Assembly (NCBI RefSeq): GCF_944324995.1
Contig: NZ_CALUYL010000011.1
Coordinates: forward strand, 16,032 to 80,031
DNA: 64,000 bases
From: an uncultured Mailhella sp.
Lineage (GTDB): Bacteria > Desulfobacterota > Desulfovibrionia > Desulfovibrionales > Desulfovibrionaceae
Reading direction: 5' to 3'
Position numbers and translations under genes: made by a program. The notes under the pieces were generated by a model. That model was given only the letters and a program-made list of their open reading frames with translations. It was not told where the DNA came from and made no database searches. Positions within the stretch are counted from its first letter, which is position 1. Every line of letters starts with the position of its first letter. Of this stretch, positions 1 through 9,198 are shown one piece after another.

Positions 1-790
1 CTTCCTGATCCGGCGAGGCGGAATATTCCACGCGGCCGTAGGCGGCATCGAGCGCCAGCGTGACGGGATCGAAGGGTTTCCACTCCAGGCCCGCGCCGAA
101 TATCGCCATGTCGGCCCGGCCCGAACCGCTGAGGTTGCCCTGCTCGGTCATGATGTCGGGATTGTAGCGCGCGCCCTCTTCGTTCACGAAATCGCCGCGC
201 GTGCCGTAGATCGCCCAGGGCGACGCCGTGAAGCTGTCGAACTTCGCCGTGCCCACGAGTCCGAAAAGATCGTACTTCGGCGCGTTGACTTCCGATTTTT
301 CGCCGCGTCCATTGGCTTCGCGCGCAAGTCTGGTCCAGAAGCCGGTCACGTTGTAGCGTTCGCCGAGCGGCACGGACGCCACAATGCCGTCGCCCACGAG
401 ATCGGCGATCATGGTCGAGGTGCTCGCGTAGGCGGGCAGATCGAAGGCGTGACGGCCCATGCGGATGGTCACCTCGGTGCCGGGCACGACCCAGTCGATG
501 TAGGCCTGACGCATGAACACGCCTTCGTTGTTTCCGGTGGTGTCGGAACCCCAGTCGTGCTCGCCGACCTGAAGCTGAAAATACCCGGAAAGCTGTTCCG
601 AGGCGGTCAGGGTCATGCCGAGGCGCAGGCGCTGCACGGCATAGTCGGTGTTGCGGCCGCGGAACCCTTCGGAACCGCTCTGGAATTGAAAGAGATATTC
701 GCCGTCCATTTTGAGGTCGACGGCGGACGCGGGACTGGTGGCGGCCGTGACGAGTCCGGCGGCCAGGACAAGAGTGATGAGTTTTTTCAT
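1..790 (-). CDS. Outer-membrane porin, paralogue 1 (3' end beyond window)
   Basis: The reading frame is open from an ATG at 790 to the window edge, so the C-terminal part is missing. The protein starts with a classic signal peptide (MKK, hydrophobic core, ASA cleavage region) followed by a beta-rich sequence. It is closely related along its visible length to the complete porin at 1931-3241: shared stretches include NTDYA, WGSDTTGN, MRQAYIDW and WKPFDPVTLALDAAYG. The Desulfovibrio-type homotrimeric porin family forms general diffusion channels in the outer membrane. Both paralogues are minus-strand and about 1.1 kb apart, which suggests tandem duplication. A short leader motif just upstream (GTTTGACCGCG followed by CATGCGG) is shared with the second porin. 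Confidence 0.85.
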   Translation of the reverse strand, partial: MKKLITLVLAAGLVTAATSPASAVDLKMDGEYLFQFQSGSEGFRGRNTDYAVQRLRLGMTLTASEQLSGYFQLQVGEHDWGSDTTGNNEGVFMRQAYIDWVVPGTEVTIRMGRHAFDLPAYASTSTMIADLVGDGIVASVPLGERYNVTGFWTRLAREANGRGEKSEVNAPKYDLFGLVGTAKFDSFTASPWAIYGTRGDFVNEEGARYNPDIMTEQGNLSGSGRADMAIFGAGLEWKPFDPVTLALDAAYGRVEYSASPDQE

Positions 791-1858
791 TCGCGCATTC
801 CCGAATGTTTGACCGCGGCATGCGGTCTTGCCTGCGCCGCTTCGCAGGAACGGTCTCCGGTCCCCAACCTTTGCTCTCGCCCGACCCTGATGCGAAGCGT
901 CCAAACGCAGGGCAAAAATTGCGCAAAATAGTACGCCTGTCAAGTTAATTGAAAAAGAAATTCATTTTTATTAAATACCTTGAACGCGCATGGCTTCTGA
1001 CTGCGCGCACGGCGACTGCCGACGATTTTCGTCAAACGGGGCTCGGGGCCCGGCGCGAAAGACGAAGGACGAGGGAAAGGCAGCGGGCAAGGATGGGCGG
1101 GGCATGCGGGGATGAGCACGCGGCGCGACGGGGCGCAGGGGCGGGAAAACCGCGTGAGAGGCAAAGCCGGTCGCAGAAAGAGAGACCGCGGCAAGGACCA
1201 TCGGGCAAAGCGGAGGCCTGCGGGAAAAACGGGGAGCGAGGGGGGAAAGGCAGGCAGGACAACCTGGGGCCGAGGCGGAACGGCGCGGGGCGGGAAAAAC
1301 AGGGCACAGAGCGAGGCACAAGGCGACGCAGGCGCGGGGGGATGAAAAAGCGAGACAAAGCCCGGGAAGTTGCGGAGGGCCTTCGGCGCAGAGAATCCTG
1401 CGGGGAGACTCGGGAAAGATTCGGAGGCTTCCCGGAACGCCCGGCGCGGAGGAAAAGGCGAGGCGCGGGGAAAGAGGTGGCGGGCGCAAGAGGGGGAGGC
1501 GTGGACGGAAATCCGCTTTTGCCCCGGCCTGTCCACGGCTTCTGCGATGCTCCGGCGACGAGGTTCCGCAGGTCATCGCCCGCAAGGCGCTCCCCATTTT
1601 CCCGTCGGCTTCCGCTCCGGCCCGCTTCCCCGGATGTTCCGCAACGCGACGGCCGTTCGCCGAACGTTGCCCGCAAGGGACTCACGTTCATGCCCCCGCT
1701 TTCCGCAGGGGCGCAAGCCCCCGCCTCCTCCCCCGCCCCGCGCTCGCTCCTCCGCTTTTTCCTCTTCCTTCACATTTCCCCACACTTCGCCCCGGACTCT
1801 TCCGCTCCCCCCTTCCCCCGCTCGCCTGCCCGCCGTTTTCTCTCCCCCCGCCTGCCCA
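791..1858. other. Purine-rich intergenic region upstream of porin 1
   Basis: About 1.1 kb without a convincing gene. The plus strand is strongly purine-biased (long AG-rich runs from about 1040 to 1500), which opens long but unlikely reading frames on both strands. Several segments recur in the region upstream of porin 2. The segment around 1168-1235 matches about 3532-3600 (both have GGTCGCAGAA, then CCGCGGCA and ATCGGGCAAAG). The segment around 1295-1340 matches about 3806-3862 (both have CAGAGCGAGGCACAAGG). The porin gene and its long upstream region therefore look duplicated together. Confidence 0.6.
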
Positions 1859-1889
1859 CGAAAAAACGCGCGGAGTTTCCCCCGCGCGT
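1859..1889 (-). terminator. Rho-independent terminator of porin 2
   Basis: An 8-bp perfect stem (ACGCGCGG / CCGCGCGT) with an 8-nt loop is followed on the minus strand by a run of six T. It lies about 40 bp past the porin 2 stop codon at 1931. Confidence 0.85.
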
Positions 1890-1930
1890 TTGCTCATGCG
1901 GCCCGGACGCCGCAACCGTTCATCGGCGAA

Positions 1931-3241
1931 TTAGAACTTGTATTCAAAATGAAGCGCGGCGCGCCAGTCGTCCTTGAAATCCTCATTGCCGCGTCCGTGC
2001 GCGGGATTGGTATCGAAATCCTCAATGATGTACGCAAGTTCCAGCGCCGCGTGCAGATTCTTGTAGATCTCGTACGTCGAGAGCAGATCGAATTCCACGG
2101 CGGAATCCTCGGTGGTGAGGTAGTCGTAGCCGCTGCCGTAGCCGCCGTTGTACTTGTTGTTCGTGCCCGCAAAGTAGGTCACGCTGAAATCGTGGGTCAG
2201 CCCGTCGATGAAGGACATGCCGTTCATCTGCGCGCTCACGCCCCAGGTGCCGCCGAAGCTGTAACGATGGCCGCCCACGGGACCGAAGGTGTTGTCGAAG
2301 TAGGTGCTCGTGCCGTTGAAGTCGCCGTAGATGATGGGAATCTGACCGGAATTCTCGTCGCGGCCCCGGTTGTCGCCGGAAGCGTACCAGGCCAGAAGAG
2401 TGGGTTCGCCGAAGCTCGTGGCGTAGGCGGCCTTGCCCACGGCGTACCAGCCTTCCTGATCGTCGGATTCGTCGTACTTCACGAAACCGTAGGCGGCATC
2501 GAGCGCCAGAGTGACGGGATCAAAGGGTTTCCACTCGAAGCCCGCGCCGAAAATCGCGATGTCGGCCCGGCCCTGTCCGCTGATGTTGCCCTGATCGGTC
2601 AGATTGGACGGGCTGAAATGCGTGCCGTCCGCGTAGGTGGCGTCGCCCTTGGCTCCGTAGATCGCCCACGGGGACACGGTAAGGCCGTCGAAGGACGCGT
2701 TGCCCACCAGACCGAACAGATCATACTTCGGCGCGTTGACGTCGGTCACGTCGCCCTCGCCGTTGACGTCTCTCGCCATGCGGGTCCAGAAGCCGGTCAC
2801 GTTGTAGCGGTCGGCAAAGGGCACGGAAACCACCACGCCGTCGGCCACGAGGTCGGCAATCATGGACGAAACGCTCGCGTAGGCGGGCAGATCAAAGGCG
2901 TGACGGCCCATGCGCACCTTGATGTCGGTGCTCGGCACGGTCCAGTCGATGTAGGCCTGACGCATGGTTACGTCCACGCTGTTGCCGGTGGTGTCGGAGC
3001 CCCAGTCGTAGGTTCCGGCCTGAAGCTGGAAATAGCCGGAAAGGTTCTCGCTGGCAATGAAGGTCAGACCAAGACGCACGCGCTGGAGCGCATAGTCGGT
3101 ATTCTGTCCGTGGAAGCCTTCGGAACCGGTCTGAAACTGGAACTGATAGCGGCCGTCCACTTTGACGTCGACGGCGGAAGCGGGAGAGGCGGCGGTGGCC
3201 GTCAGGCCCGCCGCGAGAAGGAGAGTAGTCAGTTTTTTCAT
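1931..3241 (-). CDS. Outer-membrane porin, paralogue 2
   Basis: A complete 436-residue porin. The start at 3241 is chosen because it gives a signal peptide (MKKLTTLLLAAGL, cleavage near ASA at about residue 23) and has a GAAGAG ribosome-binding site just upstream; the frame extends further 5' but without signal-peptide sense. The mature part is rich in aromatic/Gly/Asn beta-strand patterns and ends in a C-terminal Phe (HFEYKF), the outer-membrane-protein targeting signature. The family is the homotrimeric porin common in Desulfovibrio. A terminator follows at 1859-1889, so it is probably monocistronic. Substrate preference cannot be read from the sequence. Confidence 0.92.
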   Translation of the reverse strand: MKKLTTLLLAAGLTATAASPASAVDVKVDGRYQFQFQTGSEGFHGQNTDYALQRVRLGLTFIASENLSGYFQLQAGTYDWGSDTTGNSVDVTMRQAYIDWTVPSTDIKVRMGRHAFDLPAYASVSSMIADLVADGVVVSVPFADRYNVTGFWTRMARDVNGEGDVTDVNAPKYDLFGLVGNASFDGLTVSPWAIYGAKGDATYADGTHFSPSNLTDQGNISGQGRADIAIFGAGFEWKPFDPVTLALDAAYGFVKYDESDDQEGWYAVGKAAYATSFGEPTLLAWYASGDNRGRDENSGQIPIIYGDFNGTSTYFDNTFGPVGGHRYSFGGTWGVSAQMNGMSFIDGLTHDFSVTYFAGTNNKYNGGYGSGYDYLTTEDSAVEFDLLSTYEIYKNLHAALELAYIIEDFDTNPAHGRGNEDFKDDWRAALHFEYKF

Positions 3242-4046
3242 GCTCTTCTTTCCAAAAGTTTGACCGCGCATGCGGCTGGTTCGACGCCGCTCCGCCTTTC
3301 GGCCCGAAAGCCGTCCCCATGGCGAAGCGTACACAATGCGCCAGCATGAACGATACATTCGTGTTCTGTCAAGCAGGACGTCAAAAAAGGCGCTGCTCCG
3401 ACATAAAAATCACAACGTCGGCGCGGGGGCGAGGGGGCGCAGGACGACGGGAGGGAAATGGTGCAAGGGGGGCAAGGCACTGGAAAGACGGAGCGCGAGG
3501 CGGGGCGGGAAGAGAATGGGAGAGGCAGCGCCGGTCGCAGAAGGAGACGCCGCGGCAGGGACAATCGGGCAAAGAGGATGCCTGCGGGGGATAACGGAGA
3601 GCTCGGGAAAACGCGAGGCAGCCCCCCCATGCGGAGAACGGGAAAACAGGGTGAGGTGTGGCAGCGCCGACAGGAAAAAAGAAGGAAGAAGGCAACGAAA
3701 GCAAGAATCCGGGCAGGCGGTACGGCTCAGGCGATGGGAAAGGAAACGGAGCAAGGCGCGACGCGGCGAGGGCGCGCGAGGCAGGCGGAACGGCGCGCCG
3801 GGGATGGAAGAAAAACAGGGCGCAGAGCGAGGCACAAGGGCGAGGCTCAGGCGGCGCGGGGGGAAAGTCGGCGGAGAGGCAAGGCACAAGGGCCCGAACG
3901 AAGGAGAAAATGAAGCAGGACGCAGGAAGAGGCAGGAAAGGGCCGCAGGCAGGGAAGCCCGCCGCCCGTCTCTCCCCGCCCCGCCCTGCCGCAATCAACG
4001 TCATGCCCCGGCTGCGCCGCGGGCGACGGGCGTTTCCGCCAGCGGC
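3242..4046. other. Purine-rich intergenic region upstream of porin 2
   Basis: About 800 bp without a convincing gene, purine-rich on the plus strand. It contains segments paralogous to 1168-1340 upstream of porin 1, and the same leader motif (GTTTGACCGCG plus CATGCGG) immediately before the porin start. Long overlapping frames on both strands are explained by GC and purine bias; none has a good start signal. Confidence 0.55.
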
Positions 4047-4098
4047 AAAAAAAACACCGGCGCGGAAGCCCGCTTTTGCCTGCGGGAACCGCGCCGGT
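4047..4098 (-). terminator. Terminator at the left end of the prophage late operon
   Basis: A 10-bp perfect outer stem (ACCGGCGCGG 4056-4065 / CCGCGCCGGT 4089-4098) encloses a second GC stem and is followed on the minus strand by G and eight T. It lies about 90 bp past the last minus-strand phage gene. A separate 9-bp inverted repeat (4138-4146 / 4172-4180) lies between and lacks a T-run. Confidence 0.85.
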
Positions 4099-4189
4099 CG
4101 CATCGGCACTTCACCACTTGCCGTTTTCCAAAGTCATCGGGAAGGCACAGTCAGCGAGTCCGCAGCAGGACGCCTTCCCGCACGCCGCA

Positions 4190-4813
4190 TTACCCCTGCG
4201 GCCCCTCTTCCCTCTGCTTGCGCTGCTTCGGAGAAAGAACGACCTCGCCCTTCTGATTCATCAGCGGCGTGACGAGCCCCGTGCGCTTGTCCACCATGCC
4301 CAGGCCGTTCACGTATCGAAGATGCGGCGCGTTTCCGGCGTCAAGTTTCGCCCTGTACCCTGCAAGCGTCATGGCGTTGCGCAAAGACTGCTCCGCCTGC
4401 TGCTTTTTCTGCTCGTTCTTCCACCAGGCCAGCGGATCCAGCGCCTTGAGCGCCGTTTCGTCTCCAGCGGCGAAGCGCTGCTGAAGGTCGCGGCGTCTGT
4501 TCTGCTCGTCCAGCCCGGCCTGCATTTCCTGTATCTGCATGTCGCGGTACTGAGACCTCTCGGCGTCCCGCGCTTCCTGCCGTTCCTGCGCCTGCCGCTG
4601 CGCCTCCATGCTTCCCAGCCCTGCCAGGGTATCGAAGCCCGCGCGCCCCGCAAGCTGCCCGAAACTCCGGCTCCCGTCGTTGTTCGTGAGCAGGGAAAGC
4701 CCGGCAATCAGCGCGGCGGAACCGGGATCGTTCCGTATCGCGTTCCACGCCGCATTTCTGTCCTCGGTCTGCCGGTTCGCCTGCGCGAACGGAGACGTCC
4801 ACCCTTCAAACAT
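4190..4813 (-). CDS. Phage virion/ejection-like protein, 207 aa
   Basis: Last gene of the phage block in transcription order. The protein is charged and alanine/glutamine-rich, with a long predicted helical/coiled-coil middle (about residues 70-140, many Q, E, R and A) and a basic C-terminus. An early Gly/Ala/Leu segment (SAALIAGLSLL) is mildly hydrophobic. It follows the Gly-rich virion gene at 4822-5730 with an 8-bp gap, and position and composition suit an internal or ejected virion protein of a short-tailed phage. No domain was recognised, and the function is inferred from context only. Confidence 0.6.
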   Translation of the reverse strand: MFEGWTSPFAQANRQTEDRNAAWNAIRNDPGSAALIAGLSLLTNNDGSRSFGQLAGRAGFDTLAGLGSMEAQRQAQERQEARDAERSQYRDMQIQEMQAGLDEQNRRRDLQQRFAAGDETALKALDPLAWWKNEQKKQQAEQSLRNAMTLAGYRAKLDAGNAPHLRYVNGLGMVDKRTGLVTPLMNQKGEVVLSPKQRKQREEGPQG

Positions 4814-4821
4814 ACTCCCTC

Positions 4822-5730
4822 CTAGAACAGACCGAGAAGGCCGCCGGCGATGGCACCGATGCCGGCCCCCACGGGCCCGCCGATCATGCTGCCTATGCCC
4901 GCGCCGGACAGGCCGCCGCCGAGCACGTTCCCCACCGTGCTCCCGCCGCTCTGCTGCCCCGTCGTGGTGCTGGTGCCGCCGTAATTGCCCTGAATCAGAT
5001 TGTTGTAGTTCTGGAGCGCAAGCAGCGCCTGCTGCTGTTCATAGTTGTAACGGTCGATGTCGGCATTGATGAGCTGCTGATTGTAGTCGTCCATCATGCC
5101 CCCGGCCTCGGAAAGCGCCGCCGCGTCGGTGTACGCCTGATTGGCAAGCTGCTGCCCCGTCTGAGACGCCACCACCTGCTGACCCACGCCCGTGTTGTAG
5201 AGCTGACCGGCCTGCGCGGCCGCGTCCGCCCGCTTGTCCCACAAGCTGGAATACATCTGCGCGGCGAGATTGTTGGCCGCATCGGCGGCCGCCGCCTCAT
5301 GCGCCCCGGAACCGTAACGCCCCGCACGGTTGAAATTGCCGTCGAGATCGGCCTGCACCTGACTGTTCGCCCGGTTGTACAGCTCATCGACATAGGGGTT
5401 GTCCTCCTGCGAGAGCTGGTTCAGCGTATTCAGCCCCTGATTGTCCGCAAGCGCCTGCCCCGTCGTGATGTTGTTCATCGCGTTCGAGGCGTTGTCTATG
5501 AGCGGGCTGCCGTTCTGCGCCCTGTCGGCCTGCATCTTGAGCGCATCCTGCGTCCACTGCGACTGCCCGGCCACGGTCTGCCCCGGATAGTAGTCGGGAG
5601 CCAGACCGCCGTTGTTGTAAAGCTTTTGCGCCTCCTGAAAAATATCCGTGAGATAGGGCTGCTGCCCTTCCCAGGGATCGGCCTTCTGCACCGTCGTGGT
5701 GGAACTGCCACCGCCTTTTCCGCCGCCCAT
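4822..5730 (-). CDS. Phage virion protein with C-terminal glycine zipper, 302 aa
   Basis: The N-terminus is MGGGKGGGSSTTT, followed by a long Asn/Gln/Ala-rich helical region (residues about 30-245) with many NxxxA-type repeats. The C-terminal about 50 residues form a glycine zipper (repeated GxxxG: GAGIGSMIGG, GAGIGAIAGG) ending in GGLLGLF. Such Gly-zipper proteins are typical membrane-active ejection or internal virion proteins of podoviruses; that role is inferred. The terminal GGLLG motif recurs at the ends of other proteins of this module. The gene lies 8 bp from each neighbour. Confidence 0.65.
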   Translation of the reverse strand: MGGGKGGGSSTTTVQKADPWEGQQPYLTDIFQEAQKLYNNGGLAPDYYPGQTVAGQSQWTQDALKMQADRAQNGSPLIDNASNAMNNITTGQALADNQGLNTLNQLSQEDNPYVDELYNRANSQVQADLDGNFNRAGRYGSGAHEAAAADAANNLAAQMYSSLWDKRADAAAQAGQLYNTGVGQQVVASQTGQQLANQAYTDAAALSEAGGMMDDYNQQLINADIDRYNYEQQQALLALQNYNNLIQGNYGGTSTTTGQQSGGSTVGNVLGGGLSGAGIGSMIGGPVGAGIGAIAGGLLGLF

Positions 5731-5738
5731 ACCGCCTC

Positions 5739-6293
5739 CTACAGCGTTGCGTTTTCCGCGGGCACGGTGTCCCGCGTGTACATGGTGAGCAGGGCGTCGG
5801 CGTTGTGCCCCGTGGCCTGATTGAACACCGCGCCCGGAAGCACGGCTATGTCCATGGCCCCCACCCTGTGAATGAATCTCACGGCCGCCCGGTTGTACAG
5901 CGGCGTGATGCCGTAACAGCGATCCAGCAGGTACCGGCCTTCCTCATCCTTCGCGTGCAGCGCCATGCCGAGAGCGTACAGCCCGAAGCCCTGCGCCACG
6001 GGAAGCCTTCCCGCCGTTCTTTTCGTGCCCTGCGGCAGCGTGGCGAAATGACACTTCGCCGTTCTGCCTTCCTGATCCGTCAGCCAGAACAGGCCGCACG
6101 GCTCCCCGCGGAACAGGATGATCCACGGATGCACGTTCGAAGAACGCGCCCAGGCGGCAAAATCCCGCTCCTCCATGCGCGGAACGTTGTAGAACGTGGC
6201 CGTGTCGCGCCCGCTGGCGCGCATGCGGGACCAGAAGCGCATGAGCTGCCCGTCGGAAAGCTCCGTCCTGTAGATGCCGGAAAATTCGCCCAT
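5739..6293 (-). CDS. GNAT-like acyltransferase in the virion module, 184 aa
   Basis: The sequence resembles the GNAT N-acetyltransferase fold: a beta-strand segment (WIILFRGEPCGLFWL), a central strand/helix with CHFAT, and a C-terminal pattern (ITPLYNRAAVRFIHRVGA) reminiscent of the 'N..A....ekvGF' end of GNAT proteins. The canonical acetyl-CoA loop (Q/R-x-x-G-x-G/A) is not clear, so catalytic activity is uncertain. It sits between virion proteins with gaps of 2-8 bp and should be expressed with the late genes. Similar GNAT-like genes occur among podovirus structural genes; a substrate cannot be named. Confidence 0.5.
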   Translation of the reverse strand: MGEFSGIYRTELSDGQLMRFWSRMRASGRDTATFYNVPRMEERDFAAWARSSNVHPWIILFRGEPCGLFWLTDQEGRTAKCHFATLPQGTKRTAGRLPVAQGFGLYALGMALHAKDEEGRYLLDRCYGITPLYNRAAVRFIHRVGAMDIAVLPGAVFNQATGHNADALLTMYTRDTVPAENATL

Positions 6294-6295
6294 GC

Positions 6296-6781
6296 TTAGC
6301 CTCCGAAATTGAACGATCCGAGAAGTCCGCCGAGTTTGGACGGGTCAAAGTTGAGATTCATGCCGGAAGCGGCGCTGCCGATGTTCCCGCCCGTTGCAGG
6401 AGTGCCGGGGCCGAAGTTCCCCGCCAGGGTCGGCTGAGGAAGGTTTGCCGCCGCGCCTGCCGCCATGTTGGACGCCACGTCCACATTGCTTCCCTGCATC
6501 ATGGCCGCCGTGTTCTTCGCCTGCGAAGTCACCGGAGAGGCCATCGACTGACCGACGCCGGGCATGACGCCCTCATTGAACACGCCTTCCCCCTGACCGC
6601 TCTGCCCCTTGCCCAGCATGCCGAGAAGGCCGCCGAGCTTTGCGGCGTCCATGCCCTGACTCTGACGCTGCAAAAGCCCCGCGCCCCGGGGAACGGCTCC
6701 GCCCGAGCCCCGGGAAGCGTCCACACGCATGCCGGGACTGGAAAGATTCGGCGTCACGCCGCGCTGATAAAGTCCTGCCAT
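6296..6781 (-). CDS. Small virion-module protein with two GGLLG motifs, 161 aa
   Basis: A low-complexity protein rich in Gly, Ala, Asn, Ser and Met, with no recognised domain. It carries AKLGGLLGMLG near residue 47 and ends in SKLGGLLGSFNFGG, the same kind of motif found at the termini of the candidate effector genes at 10212-11297 and 25781-26671. It is encoded 2 bp from the GNAT-like gene. A role as a structural or ejected protein is inferred from context and from the shared motif. Confidence 0.6.
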   Translation of the reverse strand: MAGLYQRGVTPNLSSPGMRVDASRGSGGAVPRGAGLLQRQSQGMDAAKLGGLLGMLGKGQSGQGEGVFNEGVMPGVGQSMASPVTSQAKNTAAMMQGSNVDVASNMAAGAAANLPQPTLAGNFGPGTPATGGNIGSAASGMNLNFDPSKLGGLLGSFNFGG

Positions 6782-6790
6782 ATTTTTCTC

Positions 6791-7111
6791 CTACTGTCCG
6801 CCGTCGCCGATGAGCGCCCAGCCGAAGGAACACTCGCCCGGAGCCGCGGCAAAACGGAACGTCATGCTGTCGCGGGTCATCTCCGAAAGCCACCACACCG
6901 CCGAAGCGGCCGCCGCATCCAGCGGAATGAGCATGGCAAGACGCCCCGCACGACAACGTTTGTCCTTCACCGTAACGCTTGTCTCTCCCGCGGCACACGT
7001 CACGCGCCCGATGTTTGCCGTGTCGCCGCGGAGGGCGGCGTTCACGCCCACGGCAAGCGCTATCATCTGCGCAGGCGTCGAGGCCGACACCTGCGGAACA
7101 AAGTTCGCCAT
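6791..7111 (-). CDS. Small phage virion protein, 106 aa
   Basis: Begins MANFVPQVSASTPAQM and has a compact beta-rich composition with no membrane segment. The stop of the upstream stabilisation-like gene overlaps its start by 1 nt (TAATG), which indicates translational coupling. Products of this size beside the stabilisation gene are usually minor virion or tail-tip components. No family is assigned with confidence. Confidence 0.65.
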   Translation of the reverse strand: MANFVPQVSASTPAQMIALAVGVNAALRGDTANIGRVTCAAGETSVTVKDKRCRAGRLAMLIPLDAAAASAVWWLSEMTRDSMTFRFAAAPGECSFGWALIGDGGQ

Positions 7112-8583
7112 TACATGCCTCCTTCCGCTTCAATCAGCGCTTCCACGCCCACGGCATGACGCCAGTTCTCCCCCGCCGGTACCATGACCCGCGCCGCAAG
7201 ATACACAGTGGAAAGATGCTGATAACACACGCCGTCGCGCTGCTGCTTCGTGTATCTGCCGAATCTTCGCACGTCCATTTCCCGGCTGCGGAACACCGGC
7301 AGCGCCTGCGCCCCGCCGCAGTCCACCAGAGGGCGGAAGCCGTGCACCATCATTCTGTCCCCGCCCTGCTCCGCCGTGTCCATGACCGCTTCCAGCGTCG
7401 ATCCGTTGAAGTTGGCCAGCCCGTGCGACGTGTCGAAACTCGATATCACGCTCATGTCGCCGTTCTTGAAGATGCCGAGGTCAAGGCTCGTGAAGGGCAG
7501 GCTGTCCAGCGGGCCGTATTCGTCCAGTTCTTCCAGCGTCATGCCGCCGCGCGTGTAGTCCTGAAACAGCGTTTCCGTGTCGATCACGCCGTAGGACCAG
7601 CGATCGAGAATGTAGTTGTAGATGAGCAGCCGGTCATGAATTCCCGCCGGGGCGTCCGGCGTGGGAAAGCTCCACATGGCCACGCGGTTGCGGTTGTCGT
7701 GCACGCCGCGCACCTCGCTCAGTCTTTCGATGGACACCTGATCGAAAAACCATTCGTCCACGCGCTCCACGCCTATGGATTTCACGCTTGCGCCGTCGGT
7801 CATGCGCCAGCCGTCTTCCGCAAGATACACGCAGGCGTTGCCGCATATCACGGGAGAATACGGCGACGCGCAGCCGTGTTCCCTGTCCACCGGGTCGAAC
7901 TGGAATATGTACGGCGTGCCCACATACGTCGCCCGCTGTATGCCCCGTTCCAGAAAAATCAGCCCGTCCACGCCGCCCACGCCCCCGACTATGGCCTGCA
8001 CCTGACCGCCCACGGGAAACACCTGCGTGTCCGACTGTATGTACTGCGCGTCGTTGCTGCCCGGTTCCGGCCATTCGTCCGGCCTGTCCAGCCCCGACCA
8101 GCGTATGGCGTTCCTGCCGTCAACCAGCTTGCCCATGACAAGAAAGTCGCGTATCACGCCGAACACTTCCCCGGCAGGCGCGCCTTCCACGGCCTCGAAG
8201 TTCTGCGCCACCCCGGCCACGGAACTTTTCAGCAGCGTGGAGCCGAACAGCGCATACACCGCGTTGCCGTATTCCGTGAACGCCCGCACGTTTGAGGCCG
8301 TGGTTCCGGCATACTTTGGCGCCCACGTCTTGCCTTCAAGGGTGTAGATTCCTTCCGCCGTGGCCGCGAACGTGGTGTTCGTGCCGTACAGATCCCGCTG
8401 GGAATAGGCCGCCTTCGCCTGCGAGGGCAGCGCGTCGTACGCAAGCGCAACGCTGCCGCAAAGCGGCCGGTAGCCGCGCCTTGCCGGTATCACGTTGCGC
8501 GCTTCGGGAGTCTGCTCCCCGTTCAACAGCGCCGCGTCCGGCTCCCACGCGCCGAAGTCGAGCCGCGTTTTCTTCATTGCCAT
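7111..8583 (-). CDS. Phage stabilisation-like protein (P22 gp10 type), 490 aa
   Basis: A 490-residue beta-rich protein starting MAMKKTRLDFGAWEPD. The start at 8583 is preferred over the longer frame because GGAG lies 7 nt upstream. The opening 'lineage of measured values' style (NGEQTPEARNVIPARRGYRP) followed by many short beta-strand repeats with WxxGxD and YxYILDRWS motifs is typical of the P22 gp10-like tail hub/stabilisation family, which closes the portal after DNA packaging. It overlaps the end of the next upstream gene by 10 bp. The functional call rests on pattern and position. Confidence 0.65.
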   Translation of the reverse strand: MAMKKTRLDFGAWEPDAALLNGEQTPEARNVIPARRGYRPLCGSVALAYDALPSQAKAAYSQRDLYGTNTTFAATAEGIYTLEGKTWAPKYAGTTASNVRAFTEYGNAVYALFGSTLLKSSVAGVAQNFEAVEGAPAGEVFGVIRDFLVMGKLVDGRNAIRWSGLDRPDEWPEPGSNDAQYIQSDTQVFPVGGQVQAIVGGVGGVDGLIFLERGIQRATYVGTPYIFQFDPVDREHGCASPYSPVICGNACVYLAEDGWRMTDGASVKSIGVERVDEWFFDQVSIERLSEVRGVHDNRNRVAMWSFPTPDAPAGIHDRLLIYNYILDRWSYGVIDTETLFQDYTRGGMTLEELDEYGPLDSLPFTSLDLGIFKNGDMSVISSFDTSHGLANFNGSTLEAVMDTAEQGGDRMMVHGFRPLVDCGGAQALPVFRSREMDVRRFGRYTKQQRDGVCYQHLSTVYLAARVMVPAGENWRHAVGVEALIEAEGGM

Positions 8584-9194
8584 TGCACCACTCCTCTCCA
8601 CAGGCCCTCACGCCGCGCAAGCTCCGTCCAGCCCCAGCCCTTGTATTCCGGAACAATCGTCTCTTCGCCTGCCGCCGCGGAAGGGGCGCACGTCACGCCT
8701 CGGACGCGGTTCGGCTCCTCGTGCTCCGACGTTTGCGCCGCAAGCCCGGAAAGCTCCGTCATGCGGACGCGATACGGCAGAAAACCGCTTTCGACCAAAG
8801 CCTCCGCGCCCCCGCCGCCATGCTGCAGGCGGAGCATGAAGCAGGCTTCGCCGCTCGCGGCGGAGGCCGGAGAGGCGGGAATCCCCACGGTGACGCCGCC
8901 TATCTGTTCCCCCTCCAGCAGGGCCGCGCCGCTCCCCGTGAGAGACAGCACGGCATGCCCCTGCATGGTTCCGCCGCCCCCGGCGCTCCCCCGCAGCTCC
9001 GCGCTCCGGATGCGCACGGCCGAAACTTCCTCTCCGGATTCGCCCGGGCCGACCGCCTGTTCCAGGGCGTACAACCCGGCGCTGTTCCAGATGTCGGAAT
9101 CCAGAGACCAGAGCAGCTCATCCAGGCTCCCCCAGTCGTCCAGACTGTCCAGATTCTGAGGCGGCGCCTTTATTGTGGAAAACAGCGCGCCCAT
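8574..9194 (-). CDS. Phage virion protein of unknown function, 206 aa
   Basis: The protein contains Gly/Ser/Glu-rich linkers and a central beta-rich section, and no domain was recognised. Its 3' end overlaps the start of the stabilisation-like gene by 10 bp, and 4 bp separate it from the upstream gene at 9199-9564, so it is part of the late operon. The translation start is weakly supported because the Shine-Dalgarno signal is poor; an alternative start downstream is possible. Confidence 0.6.
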   Translation of the reverse strand: MGALFSTIKAPPQNLDSLDDWGSLDELLWSLDSDIWNSAGLYALEQAVGPGESGEEVSAVRIRSAELRGSAGGGGTMQGHAVLSLTGSGAALLEGEQIGGVTVGIPASPASAASGEACFMLRLQHGGGGAEALVESGFLPYRVRMTELSGLAAQTSEHEEPNRVRGVTCAPSAAAGEETIVPEYKGWGWTELARREGLWRGVVQWQ

Positions 9195-9198
9195 GCCG

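Noticed and set aside
949..1977. Long plus- and minus-strand reading frames in the porin upstream region
   Set aside because: They come from purine and GC bias (overlapping frames on both strands), lack ribosome-binding sites, and give low-complexity Arg/Pro/Gly-rich products.
4138..4180. Second terminator or small RNA at the phage end
   Set aside because: The 9-bp inverted repeat has no T-run and a long loop. The strong hairpin at 4047-4098 explains termination.
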